Positions 12,101 through 23,289 of a stretch of 64,000 nt of DNA are shown in pieces. The position numbers and the translations under genes are program-made. Source of the DNA: Epiperipatus broadwayi (lineage: Eukaryota; Onychophora; Udeonychophora; Euonychophora; Peripatidae). The stretch covers positions 7,536,499 through 7,600,498 of the forward strand of contig JAQFVV010000012.1 of assembly GCA_028023455.1 (NCBI GenBank), in the 5' to 3' direction. The notes below the pieces were generated by a model that had not been told where the DNA came from, did not search any database, and was given only the letters and a program-made list of their open reading frames with translations. Positions within the stretch are counted from its first letter, which is position 1; the number at the start of each line of letters is the position of its first letter.

Positions 12101-14840
12101 TCTAACAACCGTACATATGGAAAAAATATACTTCTTTTATGTATAGTTATCTAACCTAGTGCAGAGTAGTGCTGATTACCGTTACTTTTTAAAATTGTGA
12201 TAGTCACTCCATAATGTCTTGGCAGTACACTGGTGGACTGTGACAGATGTCTTGTCTATTTTTGACTTACAGTATACTCTGTTGCAGCCTCTAATAAAAT
12301 TTCTGACATATTGAAGGCAAAAGGCTTTATTATGAATGTAAAAGAAATATTCAGTACATAATTAAAAATAAACTTTCATTTTATTCTGATTTAAAGCACA
12401 GTAAAAATGAATTGAATAATATATATATTATTAAATAGTTTTTATTTAATAGAATACAAATTCTTACTGTCAAAAAAAGAAAGAGCTTTAATCAAATTGT
12501 TAAACATTCAATTAATTTCTATATATTTCATATTTTAATCAATTTTTTTATTTAATTAGTCTGTTTTTTTTTAAACAAAACCCAGACCATTGATTTACAA
12601 AATGTTTTTTAAACATAACAGTAGCCAAAAAAAAAAAAAAAAAAAAATCAGTTTTTTTTTTAAATTAAATAATTACAAAAACAAAAAAACATTGACAAAA
12701 TAAAGTGTGAAAATAAACTAAAAATATATATATTATGTTATTTTCTTTTTGTACAGATTTCATTTATATTTAATGAATATGGATTTCTTTATTTCAAAAT
12801 GGTATCTGTAAAATATAGTTGTTGTTGTTTTTTTAAAAAATACAGCCACTGAAATATTTTATTATACACCATATTTACATGTTTGTACTTTTTTGCATAT
12901 ATTAACAATATTCGTTTATGAAATGTTTAGTTATTAATATCATTTTTTTGTGCAGTTGTAAGCCTGATTTTTTTTTTATAAGATATTTAATGTTTATTAT
13001 ATACTTTGAATCTATGATAGTAAGTTACATTTTATGCCATAGGAATATATCATAATTATTATTTTTTTTTTAATACAAGATTTTTGATTACAAGATATTT
13101 TGAGGAACTTGTTGCTCTTTTTTGGTGTAAAGTTTTTTTTGTAAAATTTTACAAATTTTCTTTTTGAAGATATTGTAATTAAATTCTGTCTTCTATGATA
13201 CGTAGTTGCTTGATGTAAGGGGAGAAATATTACCTATATAATAGTCAATTTCTTTATAAATCTAATTGTATGAACTAAACTTTTTTTCTGTATCTATGTA
13301 TACCCTAAGTCATACATAATTTCAAACATATGCTATGGTTATTTTCAAGGTTTTTTTTTTTGCCAGCTACTTTCAATCCAATTAGACTGCCTACTCAAAG
13401 GAAAATAAGTTTGGTTCACACAACAAAAATGAATATGGAGAATATTATTAGTTTTAGCCTTTCATGTTATTATTTATTGGATTTGATGGGATATTTTTAG
13501 GCTCTTCGTTTTTATGCAGGCATGAATTTTCAAATTATAAATATCTGGTTTCAGCTTAATGTTAACAGAAATCTACATAGTCTATGTATGCGCTTTTTAG
13601 ATCTTAGTTTCCGTCTTTCTTTCCAGTTTCAGAAAAGATAAGTTTTATTTTTCTACGACAAAAATTAAAATTTTATGATAATTTTTGTGATCAAGAATGG
13701 AGGATGAATAGATTGAAAAGTCCTGAGTTCAAATCTCTCTGGTTAAATATTGTACTTATTAAAATCATTTTTAGATTTTTTTAAAAATTTTCAAACTTAA
13801 AATCCTATTGTGACTTAAATTCAAGAGCAGCTTATATTCAAAGTAATAAGGTAATTAATTATTTTATTTTGTAGTTTATACATCTTACAAATTTTTTTTT
13901 TTTGCAGGGTTAATGATAATTTTGTAAAATGCAAATTTTCATGAATTATTTGTGCATTATATTTTTTGCATCACCATTTTTTTCTCTCAAACAATTCAAT
14001 GTGTATTTTGTTACTTTTGAATGTTCACTCTTTAATTTATATATTTGGTTATAAGTCATTAAATAAACCATACTTTATATTTTTCAATAGGCCTACTTTT
14101 ACTTGCAAAATCTTAATCCGTTATTTCGTAACCAAAAATATCAATTATACAATTAAGTATCTGTTGTGACCACTTAACACATGCATACAGCCATGAATAG
14201 TTTCAAATTAACTAGCACCCCTTCTTGTTTAAAGTTAAGGATATGAATCTCTAGAAGTATTTCTAACTATATACTTGTCTCTAGAAACCTATGTATAGGG
14301 GACACACACAAACATCTACCTAATATTTATTTAATTATTTAATTTTTTCTTTGGTCATGTTATAACACTTTCAACACTTCTGTTTTTTTTTCTGTTTTTA
14401 ATCTTGTTATTCTGAATCTTACCATAAGCTGTTTTAGTTGCTGTTTTCATCAATAGAATTATGATTATTCTCAATAGTCACAGTATGTATAATAAATATA
14501 GAATTTTCACCAATGTTATATATAATTTCCAGTCGTGATTATTGAACCAAACATTATTAATACACATCACAGCTCAATGTTACTTATTTGATTCCTCATC
14601 TGTCCTAGATGTATATTAGGATTAAAAGATCTAATCAATTTGGAAACAAAAGTGAAGTCTATTATAATCCAGATATGAATATAACCTTAGTTCATTTCTT
14701 AGTCATTTTCAAGCCCATGCAAATGAAGAGTTTTTAAGTCATATATATAGAAATTTGCAAATGTTTGTTTATCCACTTTGATATGGAGACATTTAAATTG
14801 CAAATACATATGAAGAAAAAAAACAATATTAAATATATAT

Positions 14841-17000
14841 TGTAACGGGCACAGACGTCGTTACATTGTTTTTTTTTAATTAGTAAACATGAAAAAAATA
14901 AAAGTTCTTAAATAAAACTTTTTTTTTTAAGAATTAAAAGTTGAAAATTAAAATTCTATACTAAACTCGTATCTATATATAATCGCACAGATAAAAAAAA
15001 AATTATTATTAAAAAAAAACTTTATTAAAAATAGAAAAACTAAATCTTTCAACAAAAAGATTTAGAGATAGAAATATATCTTTAAGTTTGGAAAACACAT
15101 TAATTAATCAGAAAATGGAAATGATTGTATTAATTAGTTAAATGTAAACTAGCCTTGGGCATTTAAATGTATAAGCATAGGTCAGATAGGAGAGAAAAAC
15201 AATGGAATCGGACCTCAGCGAAAGGACCATCACATCGATGACGTAATGTCAATTGAATCCTTAAAATTAATATAAAAGGAAAAGTTTGGAAATTATTAGT
15301 TAGTTATTATTAAGAGATGACAGATATGTTTTAGTGCGGAGTGAAGGAGAAGGGATTGAAAAGACGCACTCTTCAATCCCTTCAATCTCATTAAAAAATT
15401 GAAAGAGAAATGACATCGTTTTCCTAGATTGAGGACCATAGGACATCGAGGGAATTAACGCTGGCTCCAAATGGCAAGCAACTGCAAGAAATTAAAAACT
15501 ACAGACTTGTTAAAACCGTAAGAACTTTATAAAATCTTATGAACTTAAATGAATATTAATTTGGAAACACTAAGAACTTTAAAGTATAAACTTTCTCGTT
15601 ATTTAATTTATAAGAAATAGAATCCTATCTGACCAACTTAATTTATTAATTAGTTATAATTTTATTTGATGTATTTCTTTTTTGTAAAATCATTTCCATT
15701 TTTTTGTTGTTGTTGTTCTTTAAGTTTTATTTATGATTTTTGTTTTGCGATAAATTAAATTTAAAATGATATAAATGTTAAACTTAAGTCGGGCGTGAAT
15801 GGCTATATAGATTTGTAAAGTTATATTAGGGGAGGGTAATCTTAGGTTATTTGTTTCGTAGTTGAATTAGGTCAATGGATTGGATATATTGGTGTAATTA
15901 GTAGATGTAGTACGAGATTCGCTATGGGCAGAATTGCTATTATATGCCGCACACACTCGTTTTGCCTATGGGAGGAATTATAAGATGGAGACCGCAGTTC
16001 CTTCCTATGGAGTTTTTTTTTATTGCTCTTATCATCAGATAGATGTAATATTCCTATCTGACGAGAAGCAGTTTCTTCTCTTAACCTAATTGTGCTGCCG
16101 TATTCGTATTACATTGAACACATCGATATATCAGATGGATTGAAGTTTGGTTTGACTGCGAACTTTTGGTCTAAGGTTAAACAAGGATTGAATATTTTCT
16201 TTTCAAATGCAAATCTATGTAGTCTATTCATACTCGACACTCTAAATAAAGATGCATTAAATTTAAGTTGGGTATAGATGCTTGCATGGGTTCGTTACCG
16301 GTTAATTATGTTTTTGGTTTTCATATTTGATCAAAATATACTAGACATTCGGTAAATACTGATACCTTATGGTGAGTATCTAAGATGTATTTATGTCGGA
16401 TGTCTTTTAAGTTATTGGTGTCTTGCGGCATCTTACGATGAATGCCATTGGGTTTCTTATAAATTTCCCTCTGCATTTCCATCAATGACTTTATATTTTG
16501 ATCATTTATGTTTACTTTGGAATGTTTTTGACCGTGTAATCTATGTAACCGATCTATACTCAACATTTATTAAAAACACATTTTATAAATCCATCTGTGC
16601 GAACTTATAATAATAAATTAAAATGTAAATTTATAAAAATTAAAATGTAAATTAAAATCAAAGTTAAAAATGTAAGTTAAATTTTAAAATGTAAACTGAT
16701 ACTAAAATAATTTTAAATATATATGTGCGTAAATAAATGTTTGTGTGTATAATTACTGGCAATGGCTTATTTTATTCTTTTTTAAAAATTATTCTTAGAT
16801 AAGAATTTATAAAATATAAATCTCTGCTGTTCCACTGAGCTAGTGACAATGGGCTAACGACTGGAATCAACCAATATAAAAAAAAAAAAATTTTTTTTAA
16901 ACTTACGTATCTGCCTACTATATAAATTTTCTAGGTTTAAATGCCTAGATGGCGCCCTGTAGTGCAGATTAAGTCTGACTTCTCCGGATCGTTATAATAT
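14841..17000. mobile_element. Possible decayed transposable element, class unknown
   Basis: The left edge reads ATATATATTGTAACGGGC and the right edge, on the minus strand, ATATATATTATAACGATCC, so the two ends share an inverted TATTRTAACG terminus. Between them the sequence is more complex than the flanks, with TATAAAAGG near 15271 preceded by a CpG-containing block, which could be an LTR-style promoter. The last ~100 bases (16905-17000) are the inverted relative of the 3.8-kb repeat. An 81-codon minus frame at 16321-16566 shows no domain I can name. It could instead be two unrelated insertions in A+T-rich DNA. Confidence 0.35.
16905..17000 (-). repeat. Dispersed repeat D, minus-strand copy
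   Basis: Reverse complement matches 3811-3910 with short gaps; see that entry. It ends at TATTATAACG beside a TA tract, as the other copy does. Confidence 0.65.
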
Positions 17001-17254
17001 ATATATATTGCAGTGGCAGCAGATTGAAGATTTTTGATGTAGATATGCTTGGGCTGTTATCATGTGATTTATATTTTCATACATAAAAAGAGAGAGAGAA
17101 TTTGAAAAGGCATTTGATAAATGGAATTTAATTGAGTTGGGTACTTAAAAAAATAAAGATATAGATTGTAAAAAAAGATGTTTATTGGAAAATATTAAAA
17201 AAAAAAAATCAAGTCAGATAATAGTTATACATTAGATAAAGTGCTGGGCTTGAA

Positions 17255-17350
17255 CTGGTATTTTAAATTTAATGCTTGAATATCCTAGTATCTCACTGAT
17301 GATGCCAGTAGCAAAAACCAGTCTGGTGTTGGGGATATTCTCAAAGCTTG
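17255..17350 (+). repeat. Decayed fragment of hammerhead repeat family A
   Basis: Matches the hammerhead-containing centre of the repeat at 26.8 kb. CACTGATGATGCCAGTAGC keeps the CTGATGA core (17295-17301), followed by a damaged stem II, AAAAAC in place of GAAAC, then CAGTCTGG and GGGGATATT. Only this part of the repeat survives. Confidence 0.55.
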
Positions 17351-17564
17351 TTAAGAGCTTATTTTGCGACCTCTATATATAACATTTGGAAAATATTTTA
17401 TACACATCAGAAAATATTTTGCCTTAATAGGAATAAATAAAAAAAATGAGGAGTGCATCTTTTATATTTTATTTATATATTTACAGGAATTATTGAATTA
17501 ACATGAAATAATATTGTGAGTTAGAATGGTCTTAACAAAATATGTAGAATTGAGAAAAGATGTA

Positions 17565-17812
17565 AAAGATTAGAAATGAAAATAAAGGCAATGAAAATTT
17601 GTGGTGAAATGAACATATTAAAGCAAAAATTTGATAGGTTGTTTCTAAGTAGGTTATTACTCTTAAATATTTGGAATCGGACAACTGATAATGGAAGTAA
17701 CAATGAAGAAATTAGTATGAAATTTGTTGTGAATCTTTTCATAAAGACAGATTATTCATGTGATCACTTGAAATTAGATTTAAGAAAAATTCTTGTCAAA
17801 TGTTTTGTTTGA
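17565..17812 (+). pseudogene. Possible L1-like ORF1 protein remnant
   Basis: The frame reads EMKIKAMKICGEM, then LFLSRLLLLNIWNRTTDNG and MKFVVNLFIKTDYSCDHLKL. This recalls the end of the coiled coil and the start of the RNA-recognition domain in L1-type ORF1p, where 'E..SRRNNLRIW..PE' is followed by 'F...LI...L.....L.I.RAH'. The key Arg-rich segment is altered and the frame ends at 17812. No ORF2 with reverse transcriptase follows. The resemblance is by eye only and could be fortuitous. Confidence 0.25.
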
Positions 17813-17814
17813 AT

Positions 17815-19477
17815 CATAGCTTTATATATTGAAGTATTAGAAAAAATAAATGAAAAAGGAGTATGAAGAGTAATTGGATAGTGCATATATAAATGTGATG
17901 AAAGAGATTTTTTAAAAAAGTCAGAAATAGAACAAGGGCTAGAGATGTTTAGTGAAGGTAATCTGATTTAGTATCTAAGATCTGTGAACAAATAATTATT
18001 GTTAATGGTGATGAAATGTTTTATTTATTTATTAAAGTTCTTTATAAGGAAACTTCAAAAGACAACTTAGCTATACTTGATATATTTAAGATCATTTAAC
18101 AGAAAATGCCTTGTCTAGAAGATTTTGCCTATAATTTTACCGATTGTAGAATGCTATATTAACGATTTTTATAATTTTGAATGAAAGAGAATTATTTATT
18201 GCTCGTAATTTATTTACGTATCGTAACCATTTCAAGAAAGATATTAATTTGATATCTTCAATTATTCTCAGATCCAGTTTATTAAACATTTTAGTCTGCG
18301 GGTTTTTATTTGAGATATTACAGGTTTTGAGGCGGTCACTGTTTTCTGTAATCATTTGGTAGAATTCATTAAATATACATCCCAGAAATGGAAATGTTAA
18401 TAGTTGTTAAAAATATTGATCGTGTAGTACATGTATCTTTCAATGCTAATAGTACATTGCCTTTATTATTACTAAGAAAGAAGAAAAAAATTGCTGTTAT
18501 ATATAATCAATAAAAAAAGGAAGAAATTATTTGAAATATATATATATTACTGTTATTGTTTTATTGAGTTTTAGTCTTTTAAAAAAATTAAGATGTAAGC
18601 AGTTAGAAAAAAAAAGTCTTAAGATCATTGAAAGTTAAGTAATAAATCAATTTACAATTTTAAAATTATTTTACAAAAAACAAAATATACTGTAATCTAT
18701 AAAAAGAATGTTTTTAAATTTTAAAATATATTGATCCAAAATGGCTATTGATTTTATAACTATAAATATATTATTAAAAATAAAAAAAAATTATTTGATG
18801 CCTCTAAATATAATTCATAATTTTTTCAAATTCAGTCTTTAAAAACTTCAGATAATGATGAGACATATTTTCACAGACTATATCATTGTCACAACAATTA
18901 TAAAAACATATGCTTTTTTAAATGTTCTGTAGCTTAAAGGCAATTAAGCTATCAAAGCAACTGAGCATTATAATTGTTTTAATAAGAACTTCATTATCAC
19001 TAATGATTAAAATCTCTTAACATAGTTTAATCTAGCATTTCAATTTTAGCCTTGTATGATAAACATTAATGAATTATATATATCATTAAGATAAAATATT
19101 GTTTAAAGATACAATATATGTTGTAACAGAAAACGAAATATTAAATAATAATAATGTATTATTTTTATTATTATTAATGAAAAAGACTGAGTTTAATAAA
19201 TAGAATAAAGAGAGTTTAGAATAGATCAAAAATTGGACGCAAACAAAAGGAAAAAGAAATCCTGTACCTGAATCTCAAGTTAAAAGAAAAGAAAAAGGTA
19301 GAAGACAGAAAAACAATAAAATATATTGCTGTTTAAGAATTTTAATTAAATTTACTATTTAAGGGAAATGACTTAACCTGTTCCTTTAAATAAAAGTACA
19401 AATTCCAAAATGTTATGAGGTATAATGAAAGTAAAAGAAAACTAATTGTGTAAAGGTAACTTAAAGTTTACAAAGTG
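17815..19477. other. A+T-rich DNA, no gene seen
   Basis: No supported gene. Overlapping opposite frames at 18137-18362 lack any domain. Confidence 0.5.
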
Positions 19478-19485
19478 ACTTAGTG

Positions 19486-20250
19486 CAGTGGTCTTCAACC
19501 TTTTCACACCTGCGGACCAGCAAAAATAAGGATAAGGTTTCGCAGACCGGCAGAAGTCTAAAGATAATTTTTCTTAAAGATGTAAACTGCTTAGTCATAG
19601 ATGAGCATAATTGTTATAACTGACCAAAACAACACACTAGTCACTGTGTATTGTAATGGTGTTGCTTACCTTCACATGCTGAACACTATTTCTCGAGTTG
19701 CGCAGTCATACTGCTATAGAAAATAGTACAATAAAAATCGTTCTCATTAGTGTGCCTGCATTGCTACATTTATTATTCCATTGTTAAAACATGCAAGAAT
19801 AAAATGTTATTCACCTGAATGTTGGGAAATATCACAGTTAGTGTAATTATATGACAATGATTATGATAAATGTAATATCTATATTTAATATTAAATATAC
19901 AAGATGAAGTTATATATATATATATATATGGAGTTTGTATAATAAAAACTTTTTTTTTAAATTTTGAATTTTTTTAGAAAAATAATAAAAAATTTAATTC
20001 TACCCTACCCCTATAAACATCTGTGATTACTAGAAAAACAAATTAATTTATGTAGGATGGATTAGATTTTATTTTTGTTCTGTTTCTTTTTTTTTTAATT
20101 GGGTAAAAATGAGATGAAAAAATAAATAAATAAAAATTGTTTATATTAATTAAAAGTTTAAAATCTTATTATTTTGTTATTACAAACTTTCCTGCCAGTC
20201 TAGAGCGGATCTGCAAAAAACTTCTGCAGACCAAGGGTTGAAGACAACTG
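19486..20250. mobile_element. Non-autonomous hAT-superfamily DNA transposon
   Basis: The left end CAGTGGTCTTCAACC and the reverse complement of the right end, CAGTTGTCTTCAACC, form a terminal inverted repeat differing at one base, in the Charlie-like 'CAGTGGTTCTCAACC' style. The element is bracketed by a perfect 8-bp target duplication, ACTTAGTG, at 19478-19485 and 20251-20258, which is diagnostic of hAT. Sub-terminal TGCGGACC-like motifs also recur inverted (GCAGACC near 20226). At 765 bp with no frame of note it has no transposase and would depend on one supplied in trans. A TA microsatellite lies inside near 19911-19929. Confidence 0.9.
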
Positions 20251-20258
20251 ACTTAGTG

Positions 20259-21181
20259 AAATAATTTAAACTAAACATATTAACTGTAAAGAAAGAACAA
20301 GAGAATTGTAAATGTAAATAATTGTATAGAATTATTGTTTAAAATTATTTAATTAGAGAAAAATATGATCAAATCAAAATTAAAATAATTTTGTAAATTG
20401 TTTAATCAAGAAGAGATTATGTTTTATTGAAAATAGTAATCTATCCAATTGATTAGATAATCAAAACTGTAATGAATGTTGTAATTAAATTAAAATAAAA
20501 AGATTAACTAATTACAAAAAGGAAGATTGAAACTGATTAATGATGTGGGTGATCTTAGACAGTGGTTTGTCATGGGTATAAAGGCTACTACATTTTCATT
20601 AGAATTCTACTGTTATCTTCTAATTTTGATCCTGTTAAGTTGAATTGGCTATTGCTAATTATATTAATTTGTGCTGACTTATCACTTGCTGAATTTTGCA
20701 GACTTTCATCCAGAACATATAATTCACTCTTCAGTGATGTATAGCTATTTTATTTATGTGGATGTCCTATCATCACTATGCAGCACTAAACTTGCAATGG
20801 GATGTTCATTTGGTTTTCATCATCCACTTTCTGTGCATTTGATAGCCTGAGATGTGACAAATATCATTGACTTGTCATTGCTGAGATATCTGCCCATCAT
20901 ATGCTGCCCTGGAAAGAAGAAGCAACAACCTATTAAAAGAAATGGAGAAACCTGTTTAAGAATGCCAGACATGAACTCTGTAATCTGTTAAGAGGAGAGA
21001 GTATCATTTCAGCAATACTATAGAAAAACTTAGTTTAAAATAAGAAAATAATTTAGTCTAGATGTAAAATGATAAACAGAGGTAAGAGTTCATTCTATTA
21101 ATAAACTTTTATAAAATTAGAAATGATAAATTCTTACTACCTAGTTAAAGTAAACTTAACTAACTTTGTAGTTTGATTTAA

Positions 21182-21273
<92 letters not shown>

Positions 21274-22390
21274 TTTTTTTGTAAATAAATAGTGTTTTAA
21301 TTTGTTAATTTGGCTTAAATTCTCTCTCCATACCTCACCATATGACATTTAACTAAGGTAAAATTTGTCAATTATATTGGGTGTGTTTAAATATGCATTG
21401 TCTGATAGCATAAATTAAATAAGTTTCTTGTTCATTTGAGCTGGTTGGGGAATCAAGCACATGAAGCATGTAAAATATTTTGTGGGTATTCCAGTGAAAT
21501 TGGCTGGATGGTATCCAGAGGAATTTATCCCCAATATAAATAAAAATATCCACAAGAGAGGTATATTGCTTCTAGCAGTATGGAGCGAGTGTAACAGTCT
21601 TGAAAAGTGGCTGCAGTTTGTGTATTTATAGACAATTCAATCTGATCATTGGTATGGTTAATATGTAAAAATATTGACCATATTAACTCCTCTCTTGTAT
21701 AACAGTGTTTCAAATTTTTATAAATTATCATTGTTAAAATTTAAAAATAATAATAAAGTTAGATATCCTATATATTTTTTTTTTCACATCTGTATATTAA
21801 AAAAAGTTTCCTCCACAGTTTTATAAACATTAATGAAGTAAATAAAAATAACATAAGAAAAATATTGATTGTTTTTTTTTTTTTACTTAAAATATTAGCA
21901 TTCTTTTCTTAGAATGTAACTCAAAACCCTTTTAAATAGCAATCCGATGTTCAATTTTATTGTTTAAAAAATGCTGTAAGCTTACTCAAAGACTTATACA
22001 AATGTGTCTGGGCTTGATTTGTTTTAATTTTTTTTTTTGTTCAAAATAGAGAATTTAAAATTGATTTAGAACAACCATTTATTGTAAAATAGGAATTTTA
22101 TAATCAGTTAAAACAAATTAAAAAATATTTTTTAATTGAAATAATTTTTTTTTTCTATTTTAAACGTTTTTTCTAAAATAAATTTGAAGTCTTTTCAAGG
22201 AAAATATAAAAGTTGTTTTCATTATGACAGCATAGTTTCTTCAAAATTGAGAGCATTCTGATTTAAAACAGTTTACTTGCTCACTATAAGATAACATGTA
22301 ATTTCATGTTTCATTTTGTTAAGTTCATTACAGGTTATCTTATAGATGATTAGATTAAATATATTAGCTTTAATGCTAATTAAATCTAAT
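20259..22390. other. A+T-rich DNA with microsatellite, no gene seen
   Basis: Contains the ATT microsatellite at 21185-21272. The interval 20760-21010 is of more balanced composition but has no long frame or splice-bounded exon I can support. Confidence 0.5.
21185..21272 (+). repeat. Perfect TTA/ATT trinucleotide microsatellite
   Basis: About 29 uninterrupted copies of the triplet, far purer than the aged AAT tract at 9.1 kb, implying recent expansion and likely length polymorphism. Confidence 0.95.
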
Positions 22391-22398
22391 ATAGAAAC

Positions 22399-23056
22399 CA
22401 GTAGTGGTTGGTGAATATCTCCAGATAAAAAATACAAAAATTTATTATTAAATTTGTACTTGAAAATATCAATAATATAGTAATCATTCAATGTTTTGCA
22501 TAATTATGATGAATATACAATTATATCATTTTAAAAAAGAATTATTTTTACTGCTACTTGATATTCTTTTATTCAAGGGGACTGCTAATTATAGCAGTGA
22601 TGAGAATTGTCATATTCGGTGCACTTTGATAAGTTCTGCCAAGATTCATTTTCTCTTATTAATGCATGTAATAAGTAGTGTGGGAGTTGCTTGCTGGTCA
22701 ACGCCAATAGTTATTTGATAGTAATATATTTATCTATTCTGATTTCTTTTTTTGTCTTTTACTACTATGTCTAGGATAATATTTTTATAGTTTTTATTAA
22801 GGATGAGCAATAAAATATTCTGTTTTTTCCCTTGTAATTAACATTTATAAATTAACATAAATATTTATTTTAATGAAAAGATATTCAAAAAATTTAGCCA
22901 AACTAAAAATCAAATAGTAGATTTTTATATTCAAATAAAAATTCTTTTTGTTTCCTTTTCGTTTAAGTTTATTTTTTTATAAATTGAGAACAATTTCAAC
23001 AAATTTCATTTTATTCATAAAGCACCCCTACTTAAAAATTTCATGGCCCACCACTA
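22399..23056. mobile_element. Possible hAT-like non-autonomous element
   Basis: The left end CAGTAGTGGTTGGTGAA and the reverse complement of the right end, TAGTGGTGGGCCATGAA, are similar once offset by three bases. Flanks ATAGAAAC (22391-22398) and ATAGAAAT (23057-23064) agree at 7 of 8 positions, as a hAT duplication would. Frames on both strands near the left end (22273-22718) have no transposase-like content. The termini are divergent, so the boundary is tentative. Confidence 0.45.
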
Positions 23057-23180
23057 ATAGAAATAGATAGTGAGTATATGTATGTGATATAGGAGCAATA
23101 AATCCAACTTGAAGTCATAAAAGTAAATATTTACATCAATGAAAAGTAAGCAACACATGTAAAACCAAACACCTTAGATA

Positions 23181-23284
23181 ATTTATATTTGAACAATTGA
23201 ATATTTCAAATTGTTTATCTTTTGATTAAAAAATTTATATTTGAACAATTGAATATTTCAAATTGTTTATCTTTTGATTAAAAT
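23181..23284. repeat. 52-bp tandem duplication with internal dyad
   Basis: Two near-identical head-to-tail copies (23181-23232 and 23233-23284). Each contains the imperfect palindrome AACAATTGAA..TTCAAATTGTT. Confidence 0.9.
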
Positions 23285-23289
23285 ATTTT

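Larger units (their letters stand above)
7115..14830. other. Long A+T-rich gene-free stretch
   Basis: No coding region recognised. Contents noted: a 27-bp tandem duplication (8154-8207), an AAT-type microsatellite (9073-9155), a repeat-B-like scrap at 13685-13740 ending in GAGTTCAAATC, and many T runs. The interval 11930-12310 is slightly more complex in sequence but carries no motif I recognise. Confidence 0.5.

Noticed and set aside
13895-13925. Splice acceptor (T run then TTGCAGGG) as an exon start
   Set aside because: Immediate stops in the following sequence and no donor; T runs followed by CAG are common here by chance.
16321-16566. 81-codon minus frame starting MLSIDRLHRLHG as a possible transposon protein
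   Set aside because: I could not match it to an integrase or transposase motif; its location in a possible element is mentioned but no product is assigned.
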